39,475 bases of DNA. Source: Erysipelotrichaceae bacterium UBA4808. Lineage in GTDB: Bacteria; Bacillota_I; Bacilli_A; Erysipelotrichales; Erysipelotrichaceae. Numbering within the stretch: position 1 is the stretch's first letter; each line of letters begins with the position of its first letter. Shown here one piece after another: positions 1 through 8,058 of this stretch. Made by a program: the position numbers and the translations under genes. The notes under the pieces are model-generated. The model made no database searches. It was given only the letters and a program-made list of their open reading frames with translations, and was not told where the DNA came from. The DNA is taken from the NCBI GenBank assembly GCA_002402585.1, contig DHGC01000073.1:1-39475 (forward strand). The letters are read 5' to 3'.

Positions 1-2
1 AA

Positions 3-1712
3 GGTGAAATCAAGACCTTGAAAACTAAAGGACGAATCGATAATATCGCCCTTAAACTCGAACAAAACCCCCTTATAGATGCCTATGTCGGCATTGGTCA
101 TACCCGTTGGGCAACGCATGGAGAACCCTCGGACATCAATTCGCACCCCCATGGCAATCATCGTATTTCTTTGGTGCATAATGGCATCATTGAAAACTAC
201 CTTCAAATCAAAGAACGTATGATTCGTAAGGGTTATACCTTTGAATCACAAACCGATACGGAAGCTTTGGCCAAATTGGTGGATTACTATTATGTTCAAA
301 AAGGCAATCCATTGGAAGCGATCAAGAAGGTATTAGAAAAGATTCGCGGTTCTTATGCCTTGGGCATCCTCTTTGAAGGACATCCTGATACCATATATGC
401 CATCCGTAAGGACAGTCCCTTGATCATTGGTTTGGGACAAGATGAGAACTTCATCGCATCCGACATCACCGCGATCTTGGATCATACCCGTGAATACTAT
501 CTCTTAGAAGAAGATGAAATTGCAATCATCAAAAAGGATAAAGTAACGGTCTTGGATCATGACTTGGAAGAAATTAAAAAAGAGGTTCAAGTGGCATCCT
601 GGGATCGTCAAAGTGCTGAAAAAGCGGGTTATCCGCATTTCATGCTTAAAGAGATCCATGAGCAGCCAACTGTTCTTATGAACGCAGTTGGACCACGAAT
701 CAAAGATCATAAGATCGATTTCAGTGAATCCGGTTTAACCAATGAAGTTCTTAGTAAGATCAAGAAGTTCCATCTCATCGCCTGTGGTACCGCTATGCAT
801 GCGGCCATGGTGGGTAAACAACTCATCGAGAAACATGCACGTATCAGTTGTGATGTGGAAGTGGCCAGTGAGTTCAGATACCGTGACCCAATTTTGAATC
901 CAGAAGATATGGTCATCATTGTCTCTCAATCGGGTGAGACAGCGGATTCCTTAGCTGCCCTTCGTTTAGCTAAATCCAGAGGAACCAAAGTCATTGCGAT
1001 CGTCAATGTGGTGGGTTCATCCATTGCACGTGAAGCAGACTATGTGCTCTACACTTGGGCAGGCTTGGAGATTGCCGTTGCGAGTACGAAAGCTTATTTC
1101 GTCCAAGTTGCCTTATTTACCTTGTTGGCGTATAAACTGGGCGAAGTCAAAGGGTCTGTCACTGTTGAACAAACCAATGACTTATTGGATTCACTTTTAG
1201 CACTTCCTGCGATTACGCAAGAACTCTTGGATAAACAGGAAACCATTAAGCAAATGGCTTCCGAATTTGTAAACAACAAGAATGTGTTTTTCTTAGGACG
1301 TGGTTTGGATTATGCCATGGCCTTAGAAGCTTCACTGAAGTTGAAGGAAATCTCTTACATCCACTCAGAAGCCTACCCTGCTGGCGAACTCAAACATGGG
1401 ACGATTTCACTGATTGTGGAAGACTTCCCCGTCATCGCTTTGATCACGCAAGCTGGCTTGGTTGAAAAGATGGTCTCCAATATTAAAGAAGTCAAAGCAC
1501 GGGGTGCTAAAGTCATCTTGATTGGACGTCCTGGTTTAGAACATACCAACGATTTTAGTGATCGTGAGTTCATTCTTCCTGAAGTCCATGAAGATCTCAT
1601 GCCTTTGGTAAGCATCATTCCGCTTCAACTCTTTGCGTATTACAGTTCTGTATTAAGAGGCTTGGATGTGGATAAACCACGTAACCTCGCTAAATCCGTT
1701 ACTGTTGAATAA
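3..1712 (+). CDS. glmS: Glutamine-fructose-6-phosphate aminotransferase (isomerizing), 5' partial
   Basis: GlmS makes glucosamine-6-phosphate from fructose-6-phosphate and glutamine, the first step of UDP-GlcNAc and peptidoglycan synthesis, in the cytoplasm. The reading frame is already open at base 3, so the start lies upstream of the window. Compared with E. coli GlmS about 50 N-terminal residues are missing, including the catalytic Cys1. What remains of the glutaminase domain includes HTRWATHGEPS and HNGIIENY. Two SIS sugar-isomerase domains follow, with SQSGETADS and the STKAY segment, and the protein ends in the usual KSVTVE tail. A strong hairpin terminator lies directly after the stop. 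Any glmS ribozyme would be outside the window. The identity is secure; only the 5' end is unseen. Confidence 0.97.
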   Translation, partial: GEIKTLKTKGRIDNIALKLEQNPLIDAYVGIGHTRWATHGEPSDINSHPHGNHRISLVHNGIIENYLQIKERMIRKGYTFESQTDTEALAKLVDYYYVQKGNPLEAIKKVLEKIRGSYALGILFEGHPDTIYAIRKDSPLIIGLGQDENFIASDITAILDHTREYYLLEEDEIAIIKKDKVTVLDHDLEEIKKEVQVASWDRQSAEKAGYPHFMLKEIHEQPTVLMNAVGPRIKDHKIDFSESGLTNEVLSKIKKFHLIACGTAMHAAMVGKQLIEKHARISCDVEVASEFRYRDPILNPEDMVIIVSQSGETADSLAALRLAKSRGTKVIAIVNVVGSSIAREADYVLYTWAGLEIAVASTKAYFVQVALFTLLAYKLGEVKGSVTVEQTNDLLDSLLALPAITQELLDKQETIKQMASEFVNNKNVFFLGRGLDYAMALEASLKLKEISYIHSEAYPAGELKHGTISLIVEDFPVIALITQAGLVEKMVSNIKEVKARGAKVILIGRPGLEHTNDFSDREFILPEVHEDLMPLVSIIPLQLFAYYSSVLRGLDVDKPRNLAKSVTVE

Positions 1713-1715
1713 AAA

Positions 1716-1755
1716 AATACTGGGTCATGTTATATGATCCAGTATTTTTATTTAT
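1716..1755. terminator. Hairpin terminator after glmS, possibly bidirectional
   Basis: A 13-bp stem (1716-1728 with 1734-1746, one G-U pair, 5-base loop) is followed by a T-rich run on the + strand. On the - strand it is followed by T residues as well (the A-run at 1711-1717). It therefore fits both glmS (+) and the convergent feo operon (-). Confidence 0.85.
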
Positions 1756-1889
1756 TCACAATCGCAGTGATTACCACCAGTAGAAGGACAGGAGCCACAG
1801 CTTACACCACGCTTTTTGTCTAGCACAAGTTTGCGCACAATCAATACGACGATGACAATCAATACGCCACCAATAATGTAATCGATCAT
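1752..1889 (-). CDS. FeoB-associated Cys-rich membrane peptide (45 aa)
   Basis: A 45-residue protein. It starts with MIDYIIGG, has one membrane helix (about residues 4-22, rich in I, V and L), a basic stretch (KLVLDKKRG) and a Cys-rich tail with C31, C34, C42 and C44 (CGSC and CDC). This matches the small FeoB-associated Cys-rich proteins of Bacillota, which are thought to act with FeoB in ferrous iron uptake, perhaps in a FeoC-like role. The start lies one base after the feoB stop, with an AGAGG ribosome binding site inside the feoB 3' end, so the two are clearly cotranscribed. It is the last gene of the operon and its stop lies within the terminator region shared with glmS. The biochemical role is inference. 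Confidence 0.85.
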   Translation of the reverse strand: MIDYIIGGVLIVIVVLIVRKLVLDKKRGVSCGSCPSTGGNHCDCE

Positions 1890-1890
1890 C

Positions 1891-3876
1891 TTAACCTCTT
1901 TGCAAAGTCATCTGACTTTGTTCATTACGTTTAATCAAATATACAATGGATCCAATGTATACCAATACAATCAAGAATCCTAAGACAAGTCCACTTCCAA
2001 ACTGACCTGTTGTGATCAGTGTACCGATTTGATAGATGAAATACGCCAAGGTATAGCCCATGCCCAATTGGAAACCAATTGCGCCAAACAACCACTTCTT
2101 TGAATCCAATTCGGCATTCATCGCACCGATTGCCGCGAAGCACGGTGGCGTGAAGAGATTGAAGACTAGGTATGCCAATGCGGCAACGGTTGTGATGCCC
2201 ATGATGGACGAAATCTCACCCGTACCCGAAACCACTTCAAGTGCTTCCACATCAATAAAATTGGTGATGCCAAACACAACAGCTAAGGTCCCAACCACAT
2301 TCTCTTTTGCGATAAAGCCCGTGATGGCTGCAGCTGCGAGTTGCCATAAGCCAAAGCCCAAGGGAACCAAGATAAAGGCAAGTGGTGTTGCGATGCTTGC
2401 GAGAATGCTCGATGCTTCCGCACCCTCTTCAACCAATTGTAAGTTCCATGAAAACGTCTGCATGATCTGTACCAAAATATTGCTTAAAAGGATGATCGTG
2501 ACGGCTTTGATTACAAATTGTTTCCCTTGTGAGATCATCGCAATAAATGCACGTTTCAAACTTGGTAGACGATATTCTGGAAGTTCCATAATAAAATAAG
2601 AAGCTTTGGACGTATCGCCATTGATTTTACGAATCACGATTGCCCCAAAGAAGATGATCAAGATACCCATGAAATACATCAGCGTTCCCACCCATGCGGC
2701 ATCTTGGAAGAATACTCCCGCAAACAAGGCAATGACAGGTAATTTCGCCCCACATGGCATGAAGGATGTGAGCATGGCAGTCGTTCTGCGCTGGCGATCA
2801 TCACGAATGGTACGCGTGGACATGATGCCTGGAATCGCACAACCCGTACTGATGACCATGGGAATGATCGAACGTCCAGATAAACCCACTTTCTTTAAAT
2901 AGGGATCCATGATCAAGGCAACACGTGCCATATAGCCACTGTCCTCGAGTAGAGCCAACATAAAGAAGAGAACCATGATCAGAGGTAAGAAGCCAACAAT
3001 CGCCCCAACACCACCGATAACCCCATCCAAAACCAAAGCCTGTAAGAATGGAGATACCTGATTCCCCATAAGATTCGCCACAAACGCATAGAACAGATCG
3101 ATCCAACTGACAAGATAATCAGCTAGAAAAGGTCCTAAAGTAGCTTGTGAGATGGAAAATACACCATAAAGAATCACAACGAAAATTGGAATACCCAGGT
3201 AAGGATGTGCGACGATCCGATCAATCGCATCGTGTCGATTGAGCTTATGCGAATCAATGGAACGTTTTTCTACGTGCTTGACTAAGTTCGCGACATAAAT
3301 AGATCGTTCCTTCTCTTCTTCCAACCACGCTTCTTTATTCAATGTGGCATCGGCATGGCCAATAAAGGCTGGTTCTTGCGTTGAGCCTTTACGTTCAACA
3401 CAAGTCGCAAGTAGCTTTTTCAACCCATCTTGACGCAAAGCGGATACTTCGACGATTGGACACGCCAAGTCTTTGCTTAAATGAGCCAAATCGATATCAA
3501 TGGCTTTCTTCGCAATAAGATCCCATTTGTTCAATGCAATGACGACGGGAACTCCAAGACTTAACAATTGTGTCGTAAAGAAAAGACTACGACTTAAGTT
3601 GGATGCGTCAATGATATTGATGATCACATCGGGATGTTCCTGTTGGACATAGTCTTTCGTGATACGCTCTTCATTGGTAAACGGACTCATGGAATACGTC
3701 CCAGGAAGGTCCACGATTCGGATATTCTGGTGGATACTAAGTTGTTTTTTTACAAACCCTTCTTTACGTGCGACAGTGACCCCTGGCCAGTTACCGACAT
3801 GTTCGATACTTCCAGTCAACGCATTGAAGAGGGTGGTTTTTCCACTGTTGGGATTGCCTGCTAGTGCGATACGCAT
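1891..3876 (-). CDS. feoB: Ferrous iron transport protein B
   Basis: FeoB imports Fe(II) across the cytoplasmic membrane with the help of an N-terminal G-protein domain. The G motifs are visible: G1 GNPNSGKT at residues 7-14, G3 DLPG at 56-59 and G4 NKWD at 116-119. A helical spacer follows, then a long polytopic membrane part with two Gate-like segments (SGYMARVA, SGRSIIPM) and conserved cysteines in CAIPG and MPCGAKLPV. At 661 residues it is a normal-length FeoB without a C-terminal Cys-rich extension; that function may sit in the separate 45-aa peptide just downstream. The ATG has an AGAGGAGA ribosome binding site. It is third in the operon regulator-feoA-feoB-Cys peptide. Identity is secure. 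Confidence 0.97.
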   Translation of the reverse strand: MRIALAGNPNSGKTTLFNALTGSIEHVGNWPGVTVARKEGFVKKQLSIHQNIRIVDLPGTYSMSPFTNEERITKDYVQQEHPDVIINIIDASNLSRSLFFTTQLLSLGVPVVIALNKWDLIAKKAIDIDLAHLSKDLACPIVEVSALRQDGLKKLLATCVERKGSTQEPAFIGHADATLNKEAWLEEEKERSIYVANLVKHVEKRSIDSHKLNRHDAIDRIVAHPYLGIPIFVVILYGVFSISQATLGPFLADYLVSWIDLFYAFVANLMGNQVSPFLQALVLDGVIGGVGAIVGFLPLIMVLFFMLALLEDSGYMARVALIMDPYLKKVGLSGRSIIPMVISTGCAIPGIMSTRTIRDDRQRRTTAMLTSFMPCGAKLPVIALFAGVFFQDAAWVGTLMYFMGILIIFFGAIVIRKINGDTSKASYFIMELPEYRLPSLKRAFIAMISQGKQFVIKAVTIILLSNILVQIMQTFSWNLQLVEEGAEASSILASIATPLAFILVPLGFGLWQLAAAAITGFIAKENVVGTLAVVFGITNFIDVEALEVVSGTGEISSIMGITTVAALAYLVFNLFTPPCFAAIGAMNAELDSKKWLFGAIGFQLGMGYTLAYFIYQIGTLITTGQFGSGLVLGFLIVLVYIGSIVYLIKRNEQSQMTLQRG

Positions 3877-3892
3877 TCAAAATCTCCTCTAT

Positions 3893-3907
3893 GTTAGTAA
3901 TTCTAAC
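3893..3907. promoter_or_regulatory. Inverted repeat GTTAG-N5-CTAAC upstream of feoB
   Basis: The 15-bp inverted repeat sits in the 43-bp gap between feoA and feoB. Its TTAG/CTAA arms resemble half sites of DtxR-family operators and those of the larger repeat at 4520-4541. It could be a second iron-regulator site or an mRNA element. Inference only. Confidence 0.4.
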
Positions 3908-3919
3908 CTTCTAATCGTC

Positions 3920-4132
3920 TTAAACGATGATGGCTTTCGCCAATTCCAAGTCGATGCTATAACGAGCATCGTTGATGTTTACAACCATATTCGAACCAAA
4001 GTTTGAAATGATCGTAATTGTCTGACCTGCATGACAGCCCAAGCTGAAGAGGAAATCCTTCATAGCTTCATCACTTGTTTCAATATCTTGAATGGTATAG
4101 GTCACATGTTTTTTTGCTTTGCTGAGAACCAT
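3920..4132 (-). CDS. feoA: FeoA-type SH3-like protein
   Basis: A small cytoplasmic protein (70 aa) of the FeoA family, an SH3-like beta-barrel that binds the FeoB cytoplasmic part and supports Fe(II) uptake. Typical family features are seen: FLFSLGCHAGQ in the middle, a hydrophobic beta segment (ITIISNF) and the end NDARYSIDLELAKAIIV, where FeoA proteins usually have a SIALR-like segment. The ATG lies 3 bases after the regulator stop, with an AGGTG ribosome binding site, so it is coexpressed with the regulator and feoB. Length and position fit FeoA well. Confidence 0.92.
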   Translation of the reverse strand: MVLSKAKKHVTYTIQDIETSDEAMKDFLFSLGCHAGQTITIISNFGSNMVVNINDARYSIDLELAKAIIV

Positions 4133-4135
4133 TGT

Positions 4136-4510
4136 CTACACCTGCTCTTCTTTCAAATAAACTTTGATGGCTTCAAACATTTCCTCGGAAATGATGTGTT
4201 CCATACGACACGCATTCTCTTCCGCATCTTCCAAACTTAAATTCAAACTCTTGGATAGATAGGCTTTGATGACACGATGTCGCTCATAAATCTTAATGGA
4301 TAGGTCACGACCTGCATCGGTCAGTGTCACAGGGCCATAGTCTTCTTTTAGAATCAAATCACGACTTTTCAAGAGCTCCATCGCTTTAGTCACACTGGGT
4401 TTCGAGATATTCAAGGCTTTTGAAATCTCAGCCACATGTGCATGTCCTTGTGTTTTTTCCAAGAGATAGATTGTTTCGAGATACATTTCTGCTGAGTCGT
4501 GAAATTTCAT
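4136..4510 (-). CDS. DtxR/MntR-family metal-dependent repressor, iron-type ligand residues
   Basis: An N-terminal winged helix (residues about 5-65, recognition helix near KPSVTKAMELL) is followed by a short metal-binding dimerisation domain. At 124 aa it lacks the C-terminal SH3 domain of DtxR/IdeR and is also shorter than B. subtilis MntR. The segment SAEMYLETIY carries Met where Mn-sensing MntR has Asp8; iron-sensing DtxR has Met10 there. NACRMEHIISEE carries the Cys-Glu-His set (C102, E105, H106 in DtxR). These residues favour Fe(II) sensing, which fits its place as first gene of the feo operon. A promoter and a palindrome overlapping the presumed transcription start suggest autoregulation together with feoAB. 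Family is secure; metal choice is inference. Confidence 0.9.
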   Translation of the reverse strand: MKFHDSAEMYLETIYLLEKTQGHAHVAEISKALNISKPSVTKAMELLKSRDLILKEDYGPVTLTDAGRDLSIKIYERHRVIKAYLSKSLNLSLEDAEENACRMEHIISEEMFEAIKVYLKEEQV

Positions 4511-4519
4511 GAAACCTCC

Positions 4520-4541
4520 ATTGTTGCCCTAGGCTAACAAT
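4520..4541. promoter_or_regulatory. Candidate DtxR-family operator of the feo operon
   Basis: A 22-bp imperfect palindrome with arms ATTGTT/AACAAT around a central CCTAGG, 18 of 22 positions symmetric. It begins 10 bp before the regulator start codon and lies just downstream of the predicted -10 box, covering roughly +1 to +22. That placement suits repression by the first gene product. Confidence 0.65.
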
Positions 4542-4548
4542 CATTCTT

Positions 4549-4576
4549 AGTATAAACGATTCATCGAAATTAACAA
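4549..4576 (-). promoter_or_regulatory. Promoter of the feo operon
   Basis: On the - strand: -35 TTGTTA (4571-4576), 16-bp spacer, -10 TATACT (4549-4554). The transcript would start near 4542, at the edge of the palindrome 4520-4541. Confidence 0.6.
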
Positions 4577-4587
4577 GAACGTTTTCA

Positions 4588-4610
4588 ATAAAAATGCCCT
4601 AAAATAGGGC
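4588..4610 (-). terminator. Terminator of the Trk operon
   Basis: On the - strand a perfect 6-bp stem GCCCTA/TAGGGC with a 3-base loop is followed by ATTTTTATT. It lies about 70 bp after the stop of the OB-like gene and before the feo promoter. Confidence 0.7.
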
Positions 4611-4680
4611 CAGAAATGTCTGTGATGTGCTTCACAGTTATATTTATGTAAAATCTTTGTGAAAATGTTTAAATAGTTAA

Positions 4681-5163
4681 CTAGATGTGCTCACTTGCTT
4701 TTCGTACACGCTTACGATACATACGATACATCCATAAACTGAACATGGATAAGGTAAACCCTACGATGGCAAAACTGAACTTCCAAGTTGAAATCGGACG
4801 TTCAATTGTGAACCCCTCTTCAATGATGCTTATACTTTTCGCATGCAGATCCATTTCTCCACCATGCTCAGGACAGTTGCGATAGAAGATCGCTTCAACG
4901 CGAACACGATCCCCTTGATTCTGGTGATCACCAAATGAATCGATTTCCTCTGTCATCTCGATGGGTAAGTAGACACCGATGGCGTTGGATCCATCATTGA
5001 CATTCAACCACGCCATCTCACCACGTTCTAGAACTTCTAAAATGACTTCAGCTTCGATGATCACAGTCTGTTGATCAAAGACTTTACTTTGATTAAGAAG
5101 TTCTTGAATGGAAATCAGCTGTGCTTGAGCACCGATCCATAAACTTAATAGCGTCGTAACCAT
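4681..5163 (-). CDS. Predicted exported, membrane-anchored OB-fold-like protein of the Trk operon
   Basis: I do not recognise a named family. The 160 residues start with a short signal-like segment (LLSLWIG, then AQA as a possible cleavage site). A compact beta-rich part follows (about 25-120; VIIEAEVILEVLERGEMAWLNV, then NAIGVYLP, DRVRVEAIF) whose pattern resembles OB folds such as CcmE-like or tRNA_anti-like domains. It includes a Cys-Pro-His segment (NCPEHGGEMDLHA). One membrane helix (about 128-148) and a basic tail (YRKRVRKASEH) come last. This predicts an outside domain held by a C-terminal helix. Its ATG lies inside trkH (19-bp overlap) with an AAAGGAG ribosome binding site, so it is part of the potassium operon. 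A binding or assembly role for TrkH is speculation. Confidence 0.6.
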   Translation of the reverse strand: MVTTLLSLWIGAQAQLISIQELLNQSKVFDQQTVIIEAEVILEVLERGEMAWLNVNDGSNAIGVYLPIEMTEEIDSFGDHQNQGDRVRVEAIFYRNCPEHGGEMDLHAKSISIIEEGFTIERPISTWKFSFAIVGFTLSMFSLWMYRMYRKRVRKASEHI

Positions 5164-6665
5164 TTATAGACTCCTTTCACAAACATACCAATTAGCACAA
5201 ACACGGAGATAAACTCGAGTCGACCTAAGTACATGATCACAATATAGGTCAGCTTTAGATAATCCGGCATCAAAGCGGATGTGATTCCGATACTTAAACC
5301 AACATTGCCTGCCACAGAGGCCACCTCAAACGCCGCATCCGACAGTGCATAACCAGCAAAACTCGTTAGAATCAAACCAATCGTAAATGTGATCAGGTAG
5401 AGTACTGCAATGCTTGTCGCAGAACGAAAACTTGCGTCATCCAAGACATGTTCCTTGATGTGATGATACTTGACGACACGCATCGTCTTATCCCCTTTGA
5501 TGAGACGATTGATATCCGCAAAGATCCCTTTTATGATGATACCAACACGAAGACCTTTGATCCCCCCAGCTGTTGAACACGCACTGCCCCCAATCAACAT
5601 CGCTACGACCATGATGGTTATCCCTAACGCACCCCAATCTTGAACGAATTGTTGCGCATAGACTGTCCCGAAGCCGGTTGTCGTGTGAGCGGATAGCACA
5701 TTGTATACGACTCGTCTAAACATACTGACGGCATCCTGATATATTCCAGCATTCTTTAAATAAACGACTGCCAAAGCACTTAGAAGAAAACTTGACACAA
5801 AGAAACTAACGATTTCGATATTATGGCGAAACTCTTGTTTCTTGCCTTGAATCAAAGCGTAGTGTAAACCAAAGTTAAATGAACCGATGATAAAGAAAAC
5901 AAGTCCCACAAGTTCATATCCAAAATCATGATAAAAAAGAATATTCTGATAATTCGGCGCAAAACCACCTGTACTCCAAGCGGCTTGGAAGATGTATAAG
6001 CCATGAAAGAAAGCATTGATGGGATTCAAACCAATCCTTAAACCTTGAACCCAAAGCAACAGCGTTCCAATGAACATATACACAAAACTGATTTTCCAGA
6101 TCCATTGTGCGGTACCACGAACGTTCGGTACAAGTGATATGTCCTTCCCTTCGCCCACATAGAACTTATACGCACTGCCCATCTCTTTTACAAAGAAGCT
6201 GATGGCCAATACGATCATGCCTTGACCACCGACAAAGGTTAGTAAATGACGCCAGAAATTCAAAGCTTGTGGGATATGATCGAGATCTTGGATCAGAAAT
6301 AAACCTGTCGTGGTGAACCCGCTCATCACATCAAACATTGCATCCAAGTAACTCAAGGAATAACCACTTAAACGATATGGAATCGCACTTAATAGTGTCA
6401 ATAAAATCCATGTGAACGAAGCCACCATTAAACCATGACGCCACGATAAGCTTTCCTTTGTATCCAATCGTTTATGCCCGTACATGATCATACCGATGCC
6501 CAGCATCATGGTCAGACTCATGCTTATGGAAAAATCAAAGAGTGAGTTCAGGTCCACATAGTAAAGCGCAATCATCATTGGCAATAAAAACAATGCACTA
6601 AAGCCAAAGATGATCGTCCCTGTATAATACGCAACGCTGAAGAAACCTGACATGTTTATTCTCAT
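5145..6665 (-). CDS. trkH: Trk/Ktr-type potassium uptake membrane subunit
   Basis: The K+ translocating subunit, 506 aa, with the four pore-repeat selectivity segments visible: GFTTTGLF, WSTGGFAPN, TTTGFG and GNVGLSIG, each with the pore glycine. Length is closer to TrkH (about 480) than to KtrB (about 450). It works with cytoplasmic RCK/TrkA regulatory subunits, and two such genes lie directly upstream. The ATG overlaps the stop of a 30-aa ORF as ATGA. No good ribosome binding site precedes it, so translation probably depends on coupling to that ORF. An alternative start is Met5 (base 6653), also with a weak site. The 3' end overlaps the next gene by 19 bp. Confidence 0.94.
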   Translation of the reverse strand: MRINMSGFFSVAYYTGTIIFGFSALFLLPMMIALYYVDLNSLFDFSISMSLTMMLGIGMIMYGHKRLDTKESLSWRHGLMVASFTWILLTLLSAIPYRLSGYSLSYLDAMFDVMSGFTTTGLFLIQDLDHIPQALNFWRHLLTFVGGQGMIVLAISFFVKEMGSAYKFYVGEGKDISLVPNVRGTAQWIWKISFVYMFIGTLLLWVQGLRIGLNPINAFFHGLYIFQAAWSTGGFAPNYQNILFYHDFGYELVGLVFFIIGSFNFGLHYALIQGKKQEFRHNIEIVSFFVSSFLLSALAVVYLKNAGIYQDAVSMFRRVVYNVLSAHTTTGFGTVYAQQFVQDWGALGITIMVVAMLIGGSACSTAGGIKGLRVGIIIKGIFADINRLIKGDKTMRVVKYHHIKEHVLDDASFRSATSIAVLYLITFTIGLILTSFAGYALSDAAFEVASVAGNVGLSIGITSALMPDYLKLTYIVIMYLGRLEFISVFVLIGMFVKGVYKWLRRY

Positions 6666-6754
6666 AAAGTTAGTAACCAGCTCATCCCAAAGAATATGAA
6701 GATCATCAAGAGCACGAGAAAGATTTCAACTCCATAACCCTTCCACTCTTTCAT
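6662..6754 (-). CDS. 30-aa single-span membrane peptide between trkA and trkH
   Basis: A small ORF with a charged start (MKEWKGYGVE) followed by one strongly hydrophobic helix (about residues 10-29, IFLVLLMIFIFFGM then SWLLTL). It overlaps the upstream trkA stop by ATGA and the downstream trkH start by ATGA. A good ribosome binding site, GAGG 8 bases before its ATG, lies inside trkA, whereas trkH itself has a weak one. The arrangement resembles KdpF, the 29-residue helix that stabilises the KdpABC potassium pump, although no sequence relationship can be claimed. Likely roles are a stabilising subunit of TrkH or a translational coupler, or both. The ORF is too short for many gene finders. Confidence 0.7.
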   Translation of the reverse strand: MKEWKGYGVEIFLVLLMIFIFFGMSWLLTL

Positions 6755-7401
6755 CGATATTTCCTCATTTCTTTTAATGTCATTTGATCACACACAAACA
6801 TAATCCGATCTTGTTCAAGTAACTGTGTATCGCCTTTTGGATAGATGACATCATCTTGACGCAAGATAGAAACCAAGACGACGTGATTTGGAATATTGAT
6901 GTCTTTAATAAACCCATTGATCCAAGGATGACTCTTATTCAACTCAAGTTCCGCAAGAACCATCGATCCCATATCAAATGTCTGTAACACTTTGATATCA
7001 TCAATCGTCATTTCTGCTTGAATCAAATTGGCAATGACTTCAGTACTACAAACCGTCTTATCCACTCCAAGTGCTCGAAACATCCGCATGTTCTTAGGAT
7101 TATTGATACGAGCGATTGTTTTACAATGTTTAAAACTCACTTTAACGATTTGACATACCACAAGGTTTTCTTCATCGTTCCCAGTCACAGCCGCAACCAA
7201 TTCACAACCTTGAATATCGGCTTCGTGTAGAATATTCAAATCAGATCCATCGCCCCAAATCACATCCACATCCAATTCGGATGAAATCTGTGTCGCACGA
7301 AGTCTGTCCTTTTCAATGAGTGTGACACGCATGTCACGTTCCAATAATGCTTTGACAAGAAAGTAACCTACTTTCCCACCACCAATAATAATTGCGCGCA
7401 T
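6751..7401 (-). CDS. trkA: TrkA-type RCK potassium channel regulator (NAD-binding)
   Basis: A single RCK unit (216 aa). The N-terminal Rossmann domain has the glycine motif IIGGGKVG and an acidic residue at the end of the second strand (VTLIEKD), followed by VIWGDGSD and AAVTGNDEENL. A C-terminal RCK_C/TrkA_C domain follows (about 135-216, with VLVSILRQDDVIYPKGDTQL). It forms the cytoplasmic gating ring of Trk/Ktr systems and binds NAD(H) or ATP. The start codon directly follows the stop of the upstream RCK gene, with an AGGAGG site. Its stop overlaps the 30-aa peptide gene. E. coli TrkA has two such units in one chain; here they are two separate genes. Confidence 0.93.
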   Translation of the reverse strand: MRAIIIGGGKVGYFLVKALLERDMRVTLIEKDRLRATQISSELDVDVIWGDGSDLNILHEADIQGCELVAAVTGNDEENLVVCQIVKVSFKHCKTIARINNPKNMRMFRALGVDKTVCSTEVIANLIQAEMTIDDIKVLQTFDMGSMVLAELELNKSHPWINGFIKDINIPNHVVLVSILRQDDVIYPKGDTQLLEQDRIMFVCDQMTLKEMRKYR

Positions 7402-8058
7402 TTAACCCTCCTGAACCAACAGTTCCAATAATTGTTTACGATCACGCAGATGATGACTACAAACCACGAGATCACCAAACTCAAGCATCGCATCATCATT
7501 GGCAATGCTTGAAACACCATTGTGGACAATGACACTGATGATGGTGTCGCACTTCTCATAGACTTGTTTAACTTTGATTGGTAATACACGTTTAACTTCA
7601 ATACGTGTGATTTCAATCCCTGAGCTCACTTGAACCAATTGTTCAACAGGTGCAATGTCCATCTTAGACAATAAGGCATTGACACCCATCTTTATCGGAC
7701 TAAAGGATTCGATTCCCAAGAGTTCATATAAATAGCGTCGATTTGGATCGATGACCTGGGCAATGACACGTTTGACTTTGAAGACACGCATCGCAACTAA
7801 ACTGACGGTGATATTCAAGTTATCATCATCTGTTAGTGCTAATACCACATCTGCACGCTCAATCCCAGCTTGGCAGAGATTATCTTGATCGAACTCAATT
7901 CCTTTGACGATCATGCCATTGAATCCACTGGCCAAACCTTCTAGTTTTGCTTGGTCACGCTCAATTACGACGACATTCTGATGGAGATTCGCAAGTTCAA
8001 CTGCAATGCGAGCTCCGATCAATTCACAACCTACAATAATTGTGTACATCCGGCTCAC
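7402..8058 (-). CDS. Second TrkA-type RCK protein with altered glycine motif
   Basis: Another single RCK unit (218 aa), RCK_N plus RCK_C. The nucleotide-binding loop reads VGCELIGA rather than GxGxxG, so the second glycine is replaced by Glu, while the acidic ribose-binding position is kept (VVVIERD). ALTDDDNLNI and VIAQVIDP are typical of the family. It overlaps the upstream TPR-like gene by GTGA, using GTG at 8058. An in-frame ATG at 8049 is an alternative, and neither has a strong ribosome binding site. Together with the next gene it could form a hetero-oligomeric gating ring. The family is certain; altered ligand choice is inference. Confidence 0.9.
   Translation of the reverse strand: MSRMYTIIVGCELIGARIAVELANLHQNVVVIERDQAKLEGLASGFNGMIVKGIEFDQDNLCQAGIERADVVLALTDDDNLNITVSLVAMRVFKVKRVIAQVIDPNRRYLYELLGIESFSPIKMGVNALLSKMDIAPVEQLVQVSSGIEITRIEVKRVLPIKVKQVYEKCDTIISVIVHNGVSSIANDDAMLEFGDLVVCSHHLRDRKQLLELLVQEG

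Noticed and set aside
2060..2902. Long open frames on + opposite feoB (179 and 98 codons)
   Set aside because: They are antisense to a clear, fully conserved gene, have no ribosome binding sites and show compositional shadow patterns only.
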